From assembly GCA_016787045.1 (NCBI GenBank), contig JAEUVA010000019.1:1-64000 (forward strand): DNA of 64,000 nt, given 5' to 3'. The position numbers and the translations under genes were made by a program. Source of the DNA: Chitinophagales bacterium. Lineage in GTDB: Bacteria > Bacteroidota > Bacteroidia > Chitinophagales > LD1. Of this stretch, positions 26,326-34,792 are shown piece by piece (the stretch's first letter is position 1; every line of letters starts with the position of its first letter). The notes below the pieces were generated by a model. That model worked only from the letters and a program-made list of their open reading frames with translations, was not told the origin of the DNA and made no database searches.

Positions 26326-28524
26326 ATGGCTACAAAGGAATTGAACCTCTCTGCATCGCTGCAAGAATATTTTGGGTTCAGTAAGTTCAAAGGCGACCAA
26401 GAAAAGATTATCCGTTCACTGCTGAGCGGTAAAGATACCTTCGTTATTATGCCCACCGGTGGTGGCAAATCACTCTGCTACCAGTTACCTGCCATATTAA
26501 GCGAAGGGGTGGCCATTGTTATCTCTCCGCTTATTGCATTAATGAAAAACCAGGTGGATTTGGTGCGCAACTACTCTGCCAAAGATGATATAGCGCATTT
26601 TCTTAATTCATCATTAACCAGAGCACAACGCACCACAGTTATTAAAGACACCAAGGCAGGCAAAACAAAAATGCTGTATGTAGCTCCCGAAACGCTAACT
26701 AAACAAGACACTATAGATTTGTTTAAAGAAGTGAAGGTGAGTTTTATTGCCGTGGACGAAGCACACTGTATTTCCGAATGGGGTCACGATTTTAGGCCTG
26801 AGTACAGACGCATTAAGGAAATTATCCATGAAATAAAACAAGAGTTTCCCATCATTGCGCTTACGGCCACCGCCACACCCAAAGTGCAAGGAGACATCCT
26901 AAAAACGCTCGAACTCCGCAAGCCGGATGTGTACGTATCTTCCTTTAATCGCACTAATCTTTACTACGAAATTCGCCCAAAGAAAACGCCACAACTGGCC
27001 ATTAAAAACATGGTGCAGTTTATCAAACAGCGCCCCGGCAAGAGCGGAATTGTGTATGTGATTAATCGTAAGACTGCCGATGATTTGGCCGAAGTACTTC
27101 GTGCAAATGGTATTAAAGCCGGCTCATATCACGCTGGGTTAGATGGTAAAATACGCACGCAAACACAAGACGCCTTTTTGATGGAAGATTTGGATGTGAT
27201 TGTAGCCACCATTGCCTTTGGTATGGGTATTGACAAACCGGATATCCGGTTTGTAATACACTATGATGTGCCCAAAAGTTTGGAAAACTATTATCAAGAA
27301 ACCGGTCGCAGCGGGCGCGATGGAATGGAGGGAGATTGTGTGGTTTATTTTTCGTACAAAGACATCGGAAAATTAGAAAAACTACTTCGCGATAAAACAG
27401 TGGCGGAGCGAGAGCGCAACATTCAGTTGATTAACGAAAGTGTGGCGTACATTGAAAGTGCCGAGTGCCGAAGAAAATTTCTATTGCATTATTTTGGAGA
27501 AGAATTCAACGAAAAAAATTGCGGCAAGATGTGCGATAACTGCCGCCATCCAAAAGAAAAACTGGATGTAACTAAAGAAACAAAAACAGCTATTGAATTA
27601 GTGAAAGCTGTGAAAGAAAAACACGACTTACCTTACGTAGTAAAAATACTTCTGGGTAAAAAAGTAAAAGAACTCACCGATTTCAAGTACGATAAGAGTC
27701 CGTTTTTTGGTGTAGGAGCCGATAAGGACGAGCAGTTCTGGAACTCCGTTATCCGCAATGCTATGATGCTTGGGTTGTTGGATAAAGACATAGAAAAATA
27801 CGGTACGCTAAAGTTAACTTCCAAATCAGAGGCATTTATCAAAAAGCCAACCAAAGTATTGGTGGCCGTTAACCATAATTTTGATGACGATGGTACTGAT
27901 GTTGTGGTGGAAACCGGCACCAAAGCAGTGCTTGACCCCGATTTGTATAAAATGCTGAAGGATTTGCAGCAGCGCACCGGTAAGCAAAACAACCTGCCTC
28001 CATATGTTATCTTCCAAGATTTCTCTTTAGAAGAAATGGCCATGCGATATCCTATCACTATGGATGAATTGATTGCCATAAATGGAGTAAGCAAAGGCAA
28101 GGCCGATCGTTACGGACAACCATTTTTAGATTTGATTAAGCAGTATGTTGAAGAAAACGAGATTGAGCGACCAACAGATTATCATGTAAAAACAGTAGCT
28201 GCAAAAGGCACCGAAAAAATAAGAATCATTCAAGGCATAGACAAGCGTATTTCTATTGATGAAATTGCAAAGATGCTCAGCATGAAACGCCCCGATTTGA
28301 TTACCGAAATGGAGAGCATTGTAAATAGTGGCACAAAGTTAAATATTGACTACTACCTACGCGATAGGATAGATGAAGAGTTAATGGGATACATGTACGA
28401 TTACCTTCGTGAACACACTACCGGTTCTATTGATGAAATGTTTGAAGAATTTAAGGATGATGATATAGATATTGACGATATGCGTTTGGTGCGCATCAAG
28501 TTTATCAGCGAAATGGGCAACTAA
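26326..28524 (+). CDS. recQ: ATP-dependent DNA helicase RecQ
   Basis: RecQ is a 3'-5' superfamily II helicase that acts in recombination and fork repair. The 732-residue protein has the Q motif/Walker A region (MPTGGGKSLCYQLP, about residues 45-58), the DEAH box in VDEAHCISEWGHDFRPEY, the aromatic-rich loop that follows, and the helicase C motif (YYQETGRSGRDG). Four zinc-ligand cysteines lie in the RQC subdomain (ESAECRRKFLLHYFG, CGKMCDNCRHP). An HRDC domain (EEMAMRYPITMDELIAINGVS) and a further helical tail complete it. The ATG start gives MATKELNLSASLQ. A strong terminator follows. Confidence 0.97.
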   Translation: MATKELNLSASLQEYFGFSKFKGDQEKIIRSLLSGKDTFVIMPTGGGKSLCYQLPAILSEGVAIVISPLIALMKNQVDLVRNYSAKDDIAHFLNSSLTRAQRTTVIKDTKAGKTKMLYVAPETLTKQDTIDLFKEVKVSFIAVDEAHCISEWGHDFRPEYRRIKEIIHEIKQEFPIIALTATATPKVQGDILKTLELRKPDVYVSSFNRTNLYYEIRPKKTPQLAIKNMVQFIKQRPGKSGIVYVINRKTADDLAEVLRANGIKAGSYHAGLDGKIRTQTQDAFLMEDLDVIVATIAFGMGIDKPDIRFVIHYDVPKSLENYYQETGRSGRDGMEGDCVVYFSYKDIGKLEKLLRDKTVAERERNIQLINESVAYIESAECRRKFLLHYFGEEFNEKNCGKMCDNCRHPKEKLDVTKETKTAIELVKAVKEKHDLPYVVKILLGKKVKELTDFKYDKSPFFGVGADKDEQFWNSVIRNAMMLGLLDKDIEKYGTLKLTSKSEAFIKKPTKVLVAVNHNFDDDGTDVVVETGTKAVLDPDLYKMLKDLQQRTGKQNNLPPYVIFQDFSLEEMAMRYPITMDELIAINGVSKGKADRYGQPFLDLIKQYVEENEIERPTDYHVKTVAAKGTEKIRIIQGIDKRISIDEIAKMLSMKRPDLITEMESIVNSGTKLNIDYYLRDRIDEELMGYMYDYLREHTTGSIDEMFEEFKDDDIDIDDMRLVRIKFISEMGN

Positions 28525-28548
28525 TTTTTTTTGACCTACAAAACCGTC

Positions 28549-28580
28549 AACCTCGCAACACCTAGTTGCGAGGTTTTTTT
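28549..28580 (+). terminator. Rho-independent terminator after recQ
   Basis: A perfect 11-bp stem (AACCTCGCAAC with GTTGCGAGGTT), a five-base loop and a following T run make this one of the strongest terminators in the window. Its 3' arm abuts the promoter of the next gene. Confidence 0.94.
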
Positions 28581-28594
28581 GTAAAATATATTTG
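28565..28594 (+). promoter_or_regulatory. Promoter of the NAPE-PLD-like hydrolase gene
   Basis: TATATTTG (28587-28594) matches the -7 consensus exactly. GTTG at 28565-28568, 18 bases upstream, could be the -33 element and lies inside the 3' arm of the recQ terminator. The ATG is at 28616. Confidence 0.5.
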
Positions 28595-28615
28595 CATCCA
28601 TCCCGACTTCACTAC

Positions 28616-29614
28616 ATGGCCAATATTACTTATTTGAACAATCCACAGTTAAAGACAATCTTGAACGATTGGGAAGGCAATCCGGTAATCAACGGAAAGT
28701 TTATAGACCCTCACAAAAAATTTGGCAGCACGTTTAAAAAATTTCTGCAATGGAAGCTGAACAAAAACGAGAAAGCCGAAGCTAAGCGAAATGACAAATG
28801 GCGATTACCGGTAAAATTGGGCAATAGCTTTTTGAAACACGAACACAATACAATTGTATGGTTGGGTCATGCTAGTTTCTTTATTCAGTTGAATGGAAAA
28901 CGATTGTTGATTGACCCTATGTTTGGTCGTATTTCAGGAGTAGTACCTCGGTACTCAGCTTTGCCCTGTTCGCCAGATGACTTTACAGGTATTGATTATG
29001 TGTTAATCTCTCACGCTCACCGCGATCATTGCGATAAGTCATCGCTGCAAAAAATCTTTTCCCTTAATACAAGCGCCACACTACTGACCTCGCTCAATAC
29101 CGGTAAATTGGTGAAAGGTTGGATTGGGAGTTTAAATTTTCAGGAAGCAGGGTGGTATCAGCAGTACAATTTGCCGGAAGATAAATTACGCATTACTTTT
29201 TTGCCCACCCAACATTGGAGCAACCGCTACATGACCGATATCAATAAAACACTCTATGGAAGTTTTATGATTGAAGCAGATGGGTTGAATATTTTTTTCA
29301 ATGGCGATTCGGGATATTGCAGCTATCCGAAGCAGATAGGAGAGTTGTTTCCAAACATAGATATTGCCATGATTGGCATTGGAGCGTACCACCCGCCTTT
29401 AATGATGAAGGATGTACACACTAACCCGCAAGAGGCCGTACAAATTTTCCATGATCTTAAAGCTAAAACGCTCATCCCTATGCACTACGGCACTTTTGAT
29501 TTGGCCGATGAACCGCTGGGTGAGCCACTGCAAATACTACAGCAGCTACACTCAGAAGGAAAAATTAATGGTGCGCTCAAAACATTAATACCAGGAGAAG
29601 AATTGGTTTTGTAA
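28616..29614 (+). CDS. MBL-fold hydrolase, NAPE-PLD/UlaG-like
   Basis: This 332-residue metallo-beta-lactamase-fold protein resembles N-acyl-phosphatidylethanolamine phospholipase D and UlaG-type hydrolases. The N-terminal region GSTFKKFLQWKLN is followed by the sheet VWLGHASFFIQLNGKRLLIDPMFG. The metal site is SHAHRDHCDKS, with further ligands in QHWSNR, FNGDSGY and PMHYGTFDL. These enzymes act on phospholipids or cyclic sugar esters; which applies here is unknown. The start is the ATG encoding MANITYLN. The next gene, an esterase, follows after 9 bases, so the pair probably forms a lipid- or ester-metabolism unit. Confidence 0.9.
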   Translation: MANITYLNNPQLKTILNDWEGNPVINGKFIDPHKKFGSTFKKFLQWKLNKNEKAEAKRNDKWRLPVKLGNSFLKHEHNTIVWLGHASFFIQLNGKRLLIDPMFGRISGVVPRYSALPCSPDDFTGIDYVLISHAHRDHCDKSSLQKIFSLNTSATLLTSLNTGKLVKGWIGSLNFQEAGWYQQYNLPEDKLRITFLPTQHWSNRYMTDINKTLYGSFMIEADGLNIFFNGDSGYCSYPKQIGELFPNIDIAMIGIGAYHPPLMMKDVHTNPQEAVQIFHDLKAKTLIPMHYGTFDLADEPLGEPLQILQQLHSEGKINGALKTLIPGEELVL

Positions 29615-29623
29615 ATTGCGAAG

Positions 29624-30583
29624 GTGAATCCCATCCCTTGGAAGTTGCGCTTCTTTTTATCGCTTATCCATTTATTTGCGTTTAATCCAAACGAGCCGTT
29701 GCAAAAAACTAGAGTTGTTACCAACCGGTTTATGAGTTTTGTCAATCGGTGGTTCGCTATTAAGTCAAAAAGTTTTTACAACGAAGCAGAATTGTCTTTT
29801 ACTTCAAACGGAGGCCATCGTATTCCGCTTCGCATTTTCACACCTGTAAAAACTTCCGATAAACTACCTATATGGTTATACATACATGGCGGTGGTTTTG
29901 CGCATGGCACCTATCGCTCGCGCAGCAATTTTTGCAAGCACATTGCTATGCAAGTAAACTGTATCGTGGTATCTGTAGAGTACCGCTTAGCTCCGGAGCA
30001 TCCGTTTCCGGCTGCACCTAACGATTGTTTTGAGGCACTGCAATGGATTAGCTACAATGCAGATAGTTTTGGTGGAGATGGCAGCAGAATTGCCGTAGGT
30101 GGCGAGAGTGCCGGAGGCAATCTTTCGGCAGTGCTTTGTTTGATGGCACGCGATAAAGATGGCCCAAAAATATTGCATCAAACTTTATTGTATCCGGCTA
30201 CTGATGCACGTTTGCAACATGCCTCTTTAGAGACCAATGCAACAGGATATATGTTGACCAAAGATTTAGTTAAAAATTTTCGTAATGCGTATTTGCCCGA
30301 AGTAGCGGATAGAGTAAACCCTTACGCCTCTCCCTTGTTGGGTGATTTACACGGCTTGCCACCGGCATTGGTCATTACAGCCGGCTACGACCCTTTGTGT
30401 GATGAAGGTATAGCGTACGTACAACGATTAAATAAATCGGGAGTGCAGGTTACTCACCGGCACTATCCCAATATGATTCATGATTTTACCATGCTGATGA
30501 TGCGGGTACTGCCCGAGTCAAAAGATAGTGTGGATTTAATCGTTAAAGAAATAACTAATTCGTTACACAACATCAAGTGCTGA
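29624..30583 (+). CDS. Alpha/beta-hydrolase, hormone-sensitive-lipase family
   Basis: This 319-residue esterase or lipase has the oxyanion motif YIHGGGFAHG at about residue 88, the nucleophile elbow GGESAGGNLS with the catalytic serine, an aspartate in GYDPLCDEG and a histidine in MIHDFTML. All are typical of the HSL/Aes family. The start is GTG at 29624, since an in-frame stop belonging to the preceding gene lies 12 bases upstream. A later ATG encoding MSFVNRWFAI is the alternative. The N-terminal residues are hydrophobic (LRFFLSLIHLFAF) and could hold the enzyme at the membrane. The substrate is unknown. Confidence 0.92.
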   Translation: MNPIPWKLRFFLSLIHLFAFNPNEPLQKTRVVTNRFMSFVNRWFAIKSKSFYNEAELSFTSNGGHRIPLRIFTPVKTSDKLPIWLYIHGGGFAHGTYRSRSNFCKHIAMQVNCIVVSVEYRLAPEHPFPAAPNDCFEALQWISYNADSFGGDGSRIAVGGESAGGNLSAVLCLMARDKDGPKILHQTLLYPATDARLQHASLETNATGYMLTKDLVKNFRNAYLPEVADRVNPYASPLLGDLHGLPPALVITAGYDPLCDEGIAYVQRLNKSGVQVTHRHYPNMIHDFTMLMMRVLPESKDSVDLIVKEITNSLHNIKC

Positions 30584-30624
30584 TAATTAGCCACTAAAGT
30601 TTGGTTAGTAGTGATTGAGTTTAG

Positions 30625-31845
30625 TCAATGCTTCTTTTTCTTCGTATCCAATCCGTAATCTTTTAAAATGTTCAGCGCCAGCGATTGCTTGTGTACTTCA
30701 TCGGCACCATCCCAAATACGGGCACCGCGCTCATGCCGGTATATAGCGCTGAGAATAGTATCATCACTTACGCCCAGCGCGCCATGTATTTGTATGGCTC
30801 TATCCACTACGCGCAGCATCATATTGGCTACAAAAAATTTGATGGCCGATATCTCATTGCGTGCTGCTGATGCACCAAAGTCATCAATTTTTTTTGCAGT
30901 GTTTAAGGTGAGTAATCGCGCTGCATCAATCTCAGCGCGACTTTCGGCAATAAACCCTTGTATAAATTGTTTTTCGCCCAATACAGTATTGGTATCTATT
31001 TCGCGCTGGGCAGCGTAACTGCACATCATATCAAATGCTCGCTCGGCAATGCCCACCCACCGCATACAATGATGAATTCGCCCGGGGCCCAAGCGCTCTT
31101 GCGCCAGTTTAAATCCTTCTCCTTCTTTACCTATTAGGTTAGAAACGGGTACGCGGCAGTTTTCTAATCGCACTTCGGCATGGCTCGCCCAGCCCTCACC
31201 GGCATGGCCAAACACCGACACATTACGAATTATTTTATAGCCCGGGTTACTCAGCGGCACCAAAATCATACTCGCCCGCTGATGCGGAGCGGCATCCGGA
31301 TTGGTTACACACATTACAATAGAAAATAATGCACCATCGGCACCGCTGCTAAACCATTTGTGTCCATTCAGCACGTATTCATCGCCATCGCGCAAGGCTG
31401 TGGTTGCCATGCGGGTGGGGTTGCTGCCCGCAAACTCCGGCTCAGTCATACTAAAACAACTGCGCGCTTTACCCTCTAAAAGCGGGTGAAGAAATTCACT
31501 TTTCAAGTCATCGTTAGCAAACTTGCTCAGCAATTCCATATTGCCAATGTCGGGCGCCTGACAATTAAAGGCATAATGCCCAAACAATGGAGCATAGGCC
31601 AATTGCTCACTCAGTTGTCCAAATTCGCAAAGCGTGAGGCCAAGGCCTCCTTCATTTTTAGGCAAATGCAAACCCCACAAACCAAGTTGTTTTATGTTAT
31701 CTCGCTTGGCTTTCAGCAGCATAGCAGTTTCGTTCCAAGGGCGCTCGTGATAGCCCATTTCAAGCGGGAGCAATTCGCTGACTACAAATTCTTTTACGCG
31801 AGGCAGTAATTCTCGGGTGCGGGCAGTACTGAAAATGTTTTCCAT
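30625..31845 (-). CDS. Acyl-CoA dehydrogenase family protein
   Basis: This 406-residue flavoprotein would introduce a double bond into an acyl-CoA thioester. It has the three-domain architecture: an N-terminal helical domain (LLPRVKEFVVSELLP), a middle beta domain with the substrate/FAD signatures (CFSMTEPEFAGSNPTRM, GHKWFSSGADGALF), and a C-terminal helical domain (QIHGALGVSDDTILSAIYR). The length and the IQ-HGALGVS motif agree with the family. Chain-length preference cannot be told. It is transcribed alone and diverges from the GGGP-synthase-like gene. No electron-transfer flavoprotein gene is nearby. Confidence 0.93.
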   Translation of the reverse strand: MENIFSTARTRELLPRVKEFVVSELLPLEMGYHERPWNETAMLLKAKRDNIKQLGLWGLHLPKNEGGLGLTLCEFGQLSEQLAYAPLFGHYAFNCQAPDIGNMELLSKFANDDLKSEFLHPLLEGKARSCFSMTEPEFAGSNPTRMATTALRDGDEYVLNGHKWFSSGADGALFSIVMCVTNPDAAPHQRASMILVPLSNPGYKIIRNVSVFGHAGEGWASHAEVRLENCRVPVSNLIGKEGEGFKLAQERLGPGRIHHCMRWVGIAERAFDMMCSYAAQREIDTNTVLGEKQFIQGFIAESRAEIDAARLLTLNTAKKIDDFGASAARNEISAIKFFVANMMLRVVDRAIQIHGALGVSDDTILSAIYRHERGARIWDGADEVHKQSLALNILKDYGLDTKKKKH

Positions 31846-31889
31846 AACGGTAAATATAGTTTTCCGATTACTTCAAGTTGCCGGATAAC

Positions 31890-31897
31890 TATATTTG
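31890..31897 (+). promoter_or_regulatory. -7 promoter element, near-leaderless GGGPS gene
   Basis: TATATTTG, a perfect TAnnTTTG, ends five bases before the ATG at 31903. Transcription would begin at or next to the start codon. An upstream GTG in frame overlaps this element and is therefore unlikely to be the start. Confidence 0.5.
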
Positions 31898-31902
31898 TGT
31901 GG

Positions 31903-32637
31903 ATGACCATTGAAAATTTTAGAAAAAAGAATACTGCAAAATTGGCTGTACTTATTGACCCCGATAAGCACACCAACCAAACCTTACAGCTATTGATAGG
32001 GTTATCGCTCAATGCTAAGGTTGATTTCTTTTTTGTAGGGGGCAGCTTGCTGAGCAACGATACGTTTGAACAAACGGTAGAAAGTTTAAAGCAACAGCAT
32101 CAAATACCCGTTGTTATTTTTCCCGGTAATAACTATCAGTTGAGCAGCAAAGCAGATGCGTTGCTGATGCTCAGTTTAATTTCGGGTCGCAATGCGGAGT
32201 ATCTCATTGGCCAACAGGTAGTGGCTGCTCCATACATTAAACAAATGAAATTGAAAACAATTTCTACCGGATATATATTGATAGATGGCGGAAGAACCAC
32301 TACTACATCTTACATTACCCAAACCATTCCAATCCCTAACGATAAACCCGATATTGCAGTGGCCACTGCATTGGCAGGTGAAATGCTGGGCATGCAATTG
32401 ATATACTTAGAAGCAGGCAGTGGGGCACTAACAACTGTTAGTCCAAAATTGGTACATGCCGTGAAGCAGCAGGTGCAGGTGCCAGTAATTGTTGGTGGGG
32501 GAATAAAAACCCCTGAGGCGGCTGATGCCCTCTGCCGTGCCGGAGCCGATGTATTGGTAGTGGGCAATGTGCTGGAGAAAAGCCCGGAGTTGCTAATGGA
32601 GATTTCGTTGGCGGTGCACAGTGCCAACAGGGTTTGA
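31903..32637 (+). CDS. Geranylgeranylglyceryl phosphate synthase family protein
   Basis: This 244-residue TIM-barrel prenyltransferase family member joins a polyprenyl diphosphate to sn-glycerol-1-phosphate, the first ether bond of archaeal lipids, or makes related heptaprenyl products in Bacillota. Key features are IDPDKH near residue 20, FFFVGGSLL, YLEAGSGA and the phosphate-binding loop VIVGGGIKTPEAAD. The length is normal for the bacterial group. Bacteroidota commonly carry this group II form, and the resulting lipid in them is poorly understood. No G1P dehydrogenase gene is adjacent. The start is the ATG encoding MTIENFRK. Confidence 0.93.
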   Translation: MTIENFRKKNTAKLAVLIDPDKHTNQTLQLLIGLSLNAKVDFFFVGGSLLSNDTFEQTVESLKQQHQIPVVIFPGNNYQLSSKADALLMLSLISGRNAEYLIGQQVVAAPYIKQMKLKTISTGYILIDGGRTTTTSYITQTIPIPNDKPDIAVATALAGEMLGMQLIYLEAGSGALTTVSPKLVHAVKQQVQVPVIVGGGIKTPEAADALCRAGADVLVVGNVLEKSPELLMEISLAVHSANRV

Positions 32638-32664
32638 ATTAGCAGGGCTTATTGTTATTATTGC

Positions 32665-32829
32665 ATGACCATGAAAACAAGCACATCCACCACAGTAAAA
32701 GCGCACAGAATAGTGAGCGCCTTGCGCGAAATTGCTTTGCGTAAGCAGCAAATATCTTCACATATTTCTGCTGGCAGAAAGATTGCCGAATTAAAGGTTA
32801 ATAAAAAGCGCCTTGTTAAAGCCCTATAG
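32665..32829 (+). CDS. Small basic protein (54 aa)
   Basis: This frame of 54 codons runs from ATG 32665 to TAG 32829 and encodes a strongly basic helical peptide (HRIVSALREIALRKQQISS, then AELKVNKKRLVKAL). It overlaps the TTG start of the following 160-residue gene by 17 bases, an arrangement typical of coupled gene pairs. A second ATG six bases downstream is equally possible. I recognise no family. The lysine/arginine content would suit nucleic-acid binding or an antitoxin-like partner, which is speculation. Confidence 0.55.
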   Translation: MTMKTSTSTTVKAHRIVSALREIALRKQQISSHISAGRKIAELKVNKKRLVKAL

Positions 32830-33295
32830 AATCCGTTTTGATGACGATTTGAAGGTGTATGTGTTTACCACAACAAATAGGGTTACTTACCATATTACAT
32901 TATTTGATAGAAGAGAGTTAGTGCAAGATTATCCGCATTTGAAAGTGCGCGTTTTGGAGTTTTCGTTTTATCCGTCAAAACCCCAAGTAAGAACAAATGA
33001 CCCGCGTGTAGAAGTTACGATTATTCATTTACTCAATGATATTTTCAAAAAAAATGAAAATGTGCTACTCGTAGTTTATGAATCTACAGATGGAAAACAT
33101 AAGGCACGACAAATTTTGTTTGAGAAATGGTATAAACGAAATACTACTCAACTGTTGGAGAAAGTCAATTTTGCTCTGCATATGCCCGATTTAGATATTA
33201 AGGGAATGTTCTTGTTCCGAAAGGATCATCCGCAGCGAGACGAGATATTAAAGGCAACAAAAGAAATTAAGGACGAATTGCAGTCATACAAATGA
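32813..33295 (+). CDS. Uncharacterised 160-residue protein, DUF6169-like
   Basis: The start is TTG at 32813, giving MLKPYRIRFDDDLKVYVF. No ATG lies near that beginning. The protein is alpha/beta with a beta-rich N-terminal half (TNRVTYHITLF) and a helical C-terminal half (EKWYKRNTTQLLEKVN, DEILKATKEIKDEL). It resembles Bacteroidota proteins that I recall as DUF6169, but this is not certain. Its start overlaps a small basic gene and its stop overlaps rsgA (ATGA), so the three genes are likely co-translated. A link with ribosome assembly through rsgA is possible but unsupported. Confidence 0.8.
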   Translation: MLKPYRIRFDDDLKVYVFTTTNRVTYHITLFDRRELVQDYPHLKVRVLEFSFYPSKPQVRTNDPRVEVTIIHLLNDIFKKNENVLLVVYESTDGKHKARQILFEKWYKRNTTQLLEKVNFALHMPDLDIKGMFLFRKDHPQRDEILKATKEIKDELQSYK

Positions 33296-34230
33296 AAGGT
33301 GTAGTCATTAAATCTACCGGTAGCTGGTACGATGTAAATACCGAAGCGGGTGAGGTGCTCAAGTGCCGCATGAAAGGCATTTTTCGATTAGATGATGTTA
33401 AAGACAAAGACACTAACCCGGTGGCCGTTGGCGATAAAGTAAGCTTGATAAATGAAGGAGGCCATGACGGTTGGGTGATTAGTGAAATATCTCTGCGCCA
33501 AAATTACATTGTGCGTTCATCGCCAAAGCATCGTGGGGCGCGGCAGGTATTAGCGGCAAATATTGACCAAAATGTATTGGTGGTTACCATGGCTAATCCG
33601 CGTACTTCTACCGGATTTATTGACCGTTTTTTACTCACTGCCGAGGCCTATCATATTCCAACAGTTGTTGTTTTCAATAAACAAGATATGCTGGATGTAA
33701 AAACCCAGCGCAAGCAAGATTTTGTAGCCAATATTTATGGAGACATCGGCTATAAAACGCTTTTTGTATCGGGCGTAAAGGGTGTAGCCATAGATGATTT
33801 ACGCGATGTGCTACAAAACAAAGTGTCGCTACTGGCCGGGCATTCGGGTGTAGGAAAGTCAACATTGATGAATGCCATACAACCGAATTTGAATTTGCGT
33901 ACCAATGAGGTTTCTAAATATAGTGGCAAAGGTATGCACACCACTACTTTTGCTGAAATGCACGCTTTAGATTTTGGTGGAAGCATTATTGACACTCCCG
34001 GCATCCGCGAGTTTGGCATCACCGATTTTAGACCCGAAGAAATTTCGCATTACTATGTAGAAATGCGCGAAGTGCTCAACCACTGCAAATTCAATAACTG
34101 CCTGCACGAAAATGAACCCGGTTGTGCGGTGAAGAAAGCGTATCAGGACGGAAAAATAGCTGAAGAGCGATACGTGAACTATTTAAACATTATGCTCGAT
34201 TACAAAGCGAACTATAAGCATTGGGAATAA
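33292..34230 (+). CDS. rsgA: Ribosome small subunit maturation GTPase RsgA
   Basis: RsgA is a circularly permuted GTPase that helps late 30S ribosome maturation. The 312-residue protein has an N-terminal OB-fold. The permuted order of GTPase motifs follows: G4 (VFNKQDM), then G1 (AGHSGVGKSTLMN), the TTTFAEMH switch and G3 (DTPGIREFG). The C-terminal zinc knuckle contains the CKFNNCLHENEPGC ligands. All the motifs are intact. The start overlaps the stop of the preceding gene, so translation is coupled. The 560 bases after it hold the decayed 5' part of the next gene. Confidence 0.97.
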   Translation: MKGVVIKSTGSWYDVNTEAGEVLKCRMKGIFRLDDVKDKDTNPVAVGDKVSLINEGGHDGWVISEISLRQNYIVRSSPKHRGARQVLAANIDQNVLVVTMANPRTSTGFIDRFLLTAEAYHIPTVVVFNKQDMLDVKTQRKQDFVANIYGDIGYKTLFVSGVKGVAIDDLRDVLQNKVSLLAGHSGVGKSTLMNAIQPNLNLRTNEVSKYSGKGMHTTTFAEMHALDFGGSIIDTPGIREFGITDFRPEEISHYYVEMREVLNHCKFNNCLHENEPGCAVKKAYQDGKIAEERYVNYLNIMLDYKANYKHWE

Positions 34231-34420
34231 AGCGGAATGGCGCTTGATGTTTTGTAGAATTTTGTATATGGCCCAAACGAAGGTATTAGTTTGGGGAGTA
34301 CTCAGCAAGGAAAGGGGTAAAAAATAGTTCAAAGTTAATTTGCATAATAAGAAAACTATTCGTACACTCGTGTACCTAAAACACTAAGCCAAATGTATTT
34401 CTTACAGAGGCAAAGTTATA

Positions 34421-34430
34421 CCCCCCCCCC
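34421..34430 (+). repeat. Homopolymer tract C10
   Basis: A run of ten cytosines lies in the gap after rsgA, upstream of the decayed adhesin reading frame. Runs this long are rare in the window and are classic slippage sites. Whether it lies inside the original gene or its leader cannot be decided. Confidence 0.7.
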
Positions 34431-34431
34431 T

Positions 34432-34792
34432 ATGTGCAATATTTTGTACAAGTTTTAGCTCAATAAGATACCATCAGTTTTACCGTTTACCCAGCAAGAG
34501 TTACAAAATTTTGTTTCGTGGCAGGTAGTTAACAATGCAACAGGAAACCCGGTATCCGGTGCCGATTGGTGTACCACAATTACACAAAACGGCACTTATA
34601 CCGTTACCGCCCTGATTGATGATTTTTTGTATGCCGATCCCCTATACTTATCAGTTGCGCTACTACTAAGCAGATAAATATACAACCGCTATCGGTATCA
34701 GTATCTCCTACATCATACTCGGGTTGCCATACCGGTAGCAGCTTTACACTCTCAACTACAGTTACAGGAGGGACTGCACCTTACAGTTACTC
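34432..34792 (+). pseudogene. Decayed 5' part of the T9SS adhesin gene
   Basis: The 34231-34431 stretch after rsgA shows no gene. From about 34450 on, secreted-protein-like sequence is spread over successive reading frames. One frame gives QELQNFVSWQVVNN and TQNGTYTVTA up to a stop at 34675-34677. The next gives INIQPLSVSVSP and TGGTAPYSYS, ending at a stop at 34806-34808. The third is the long open frame of the next entry. The second and third frames join as one SprB-like repeat, with TAPYSYS in one frame and the GLSANNVPNPTF continuation in the next. At least two frameshifts and a probable in-frame TAA near 34460 are needed to restore one gene. This is either real decay or local sequence error. 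Confidence 0.65.
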
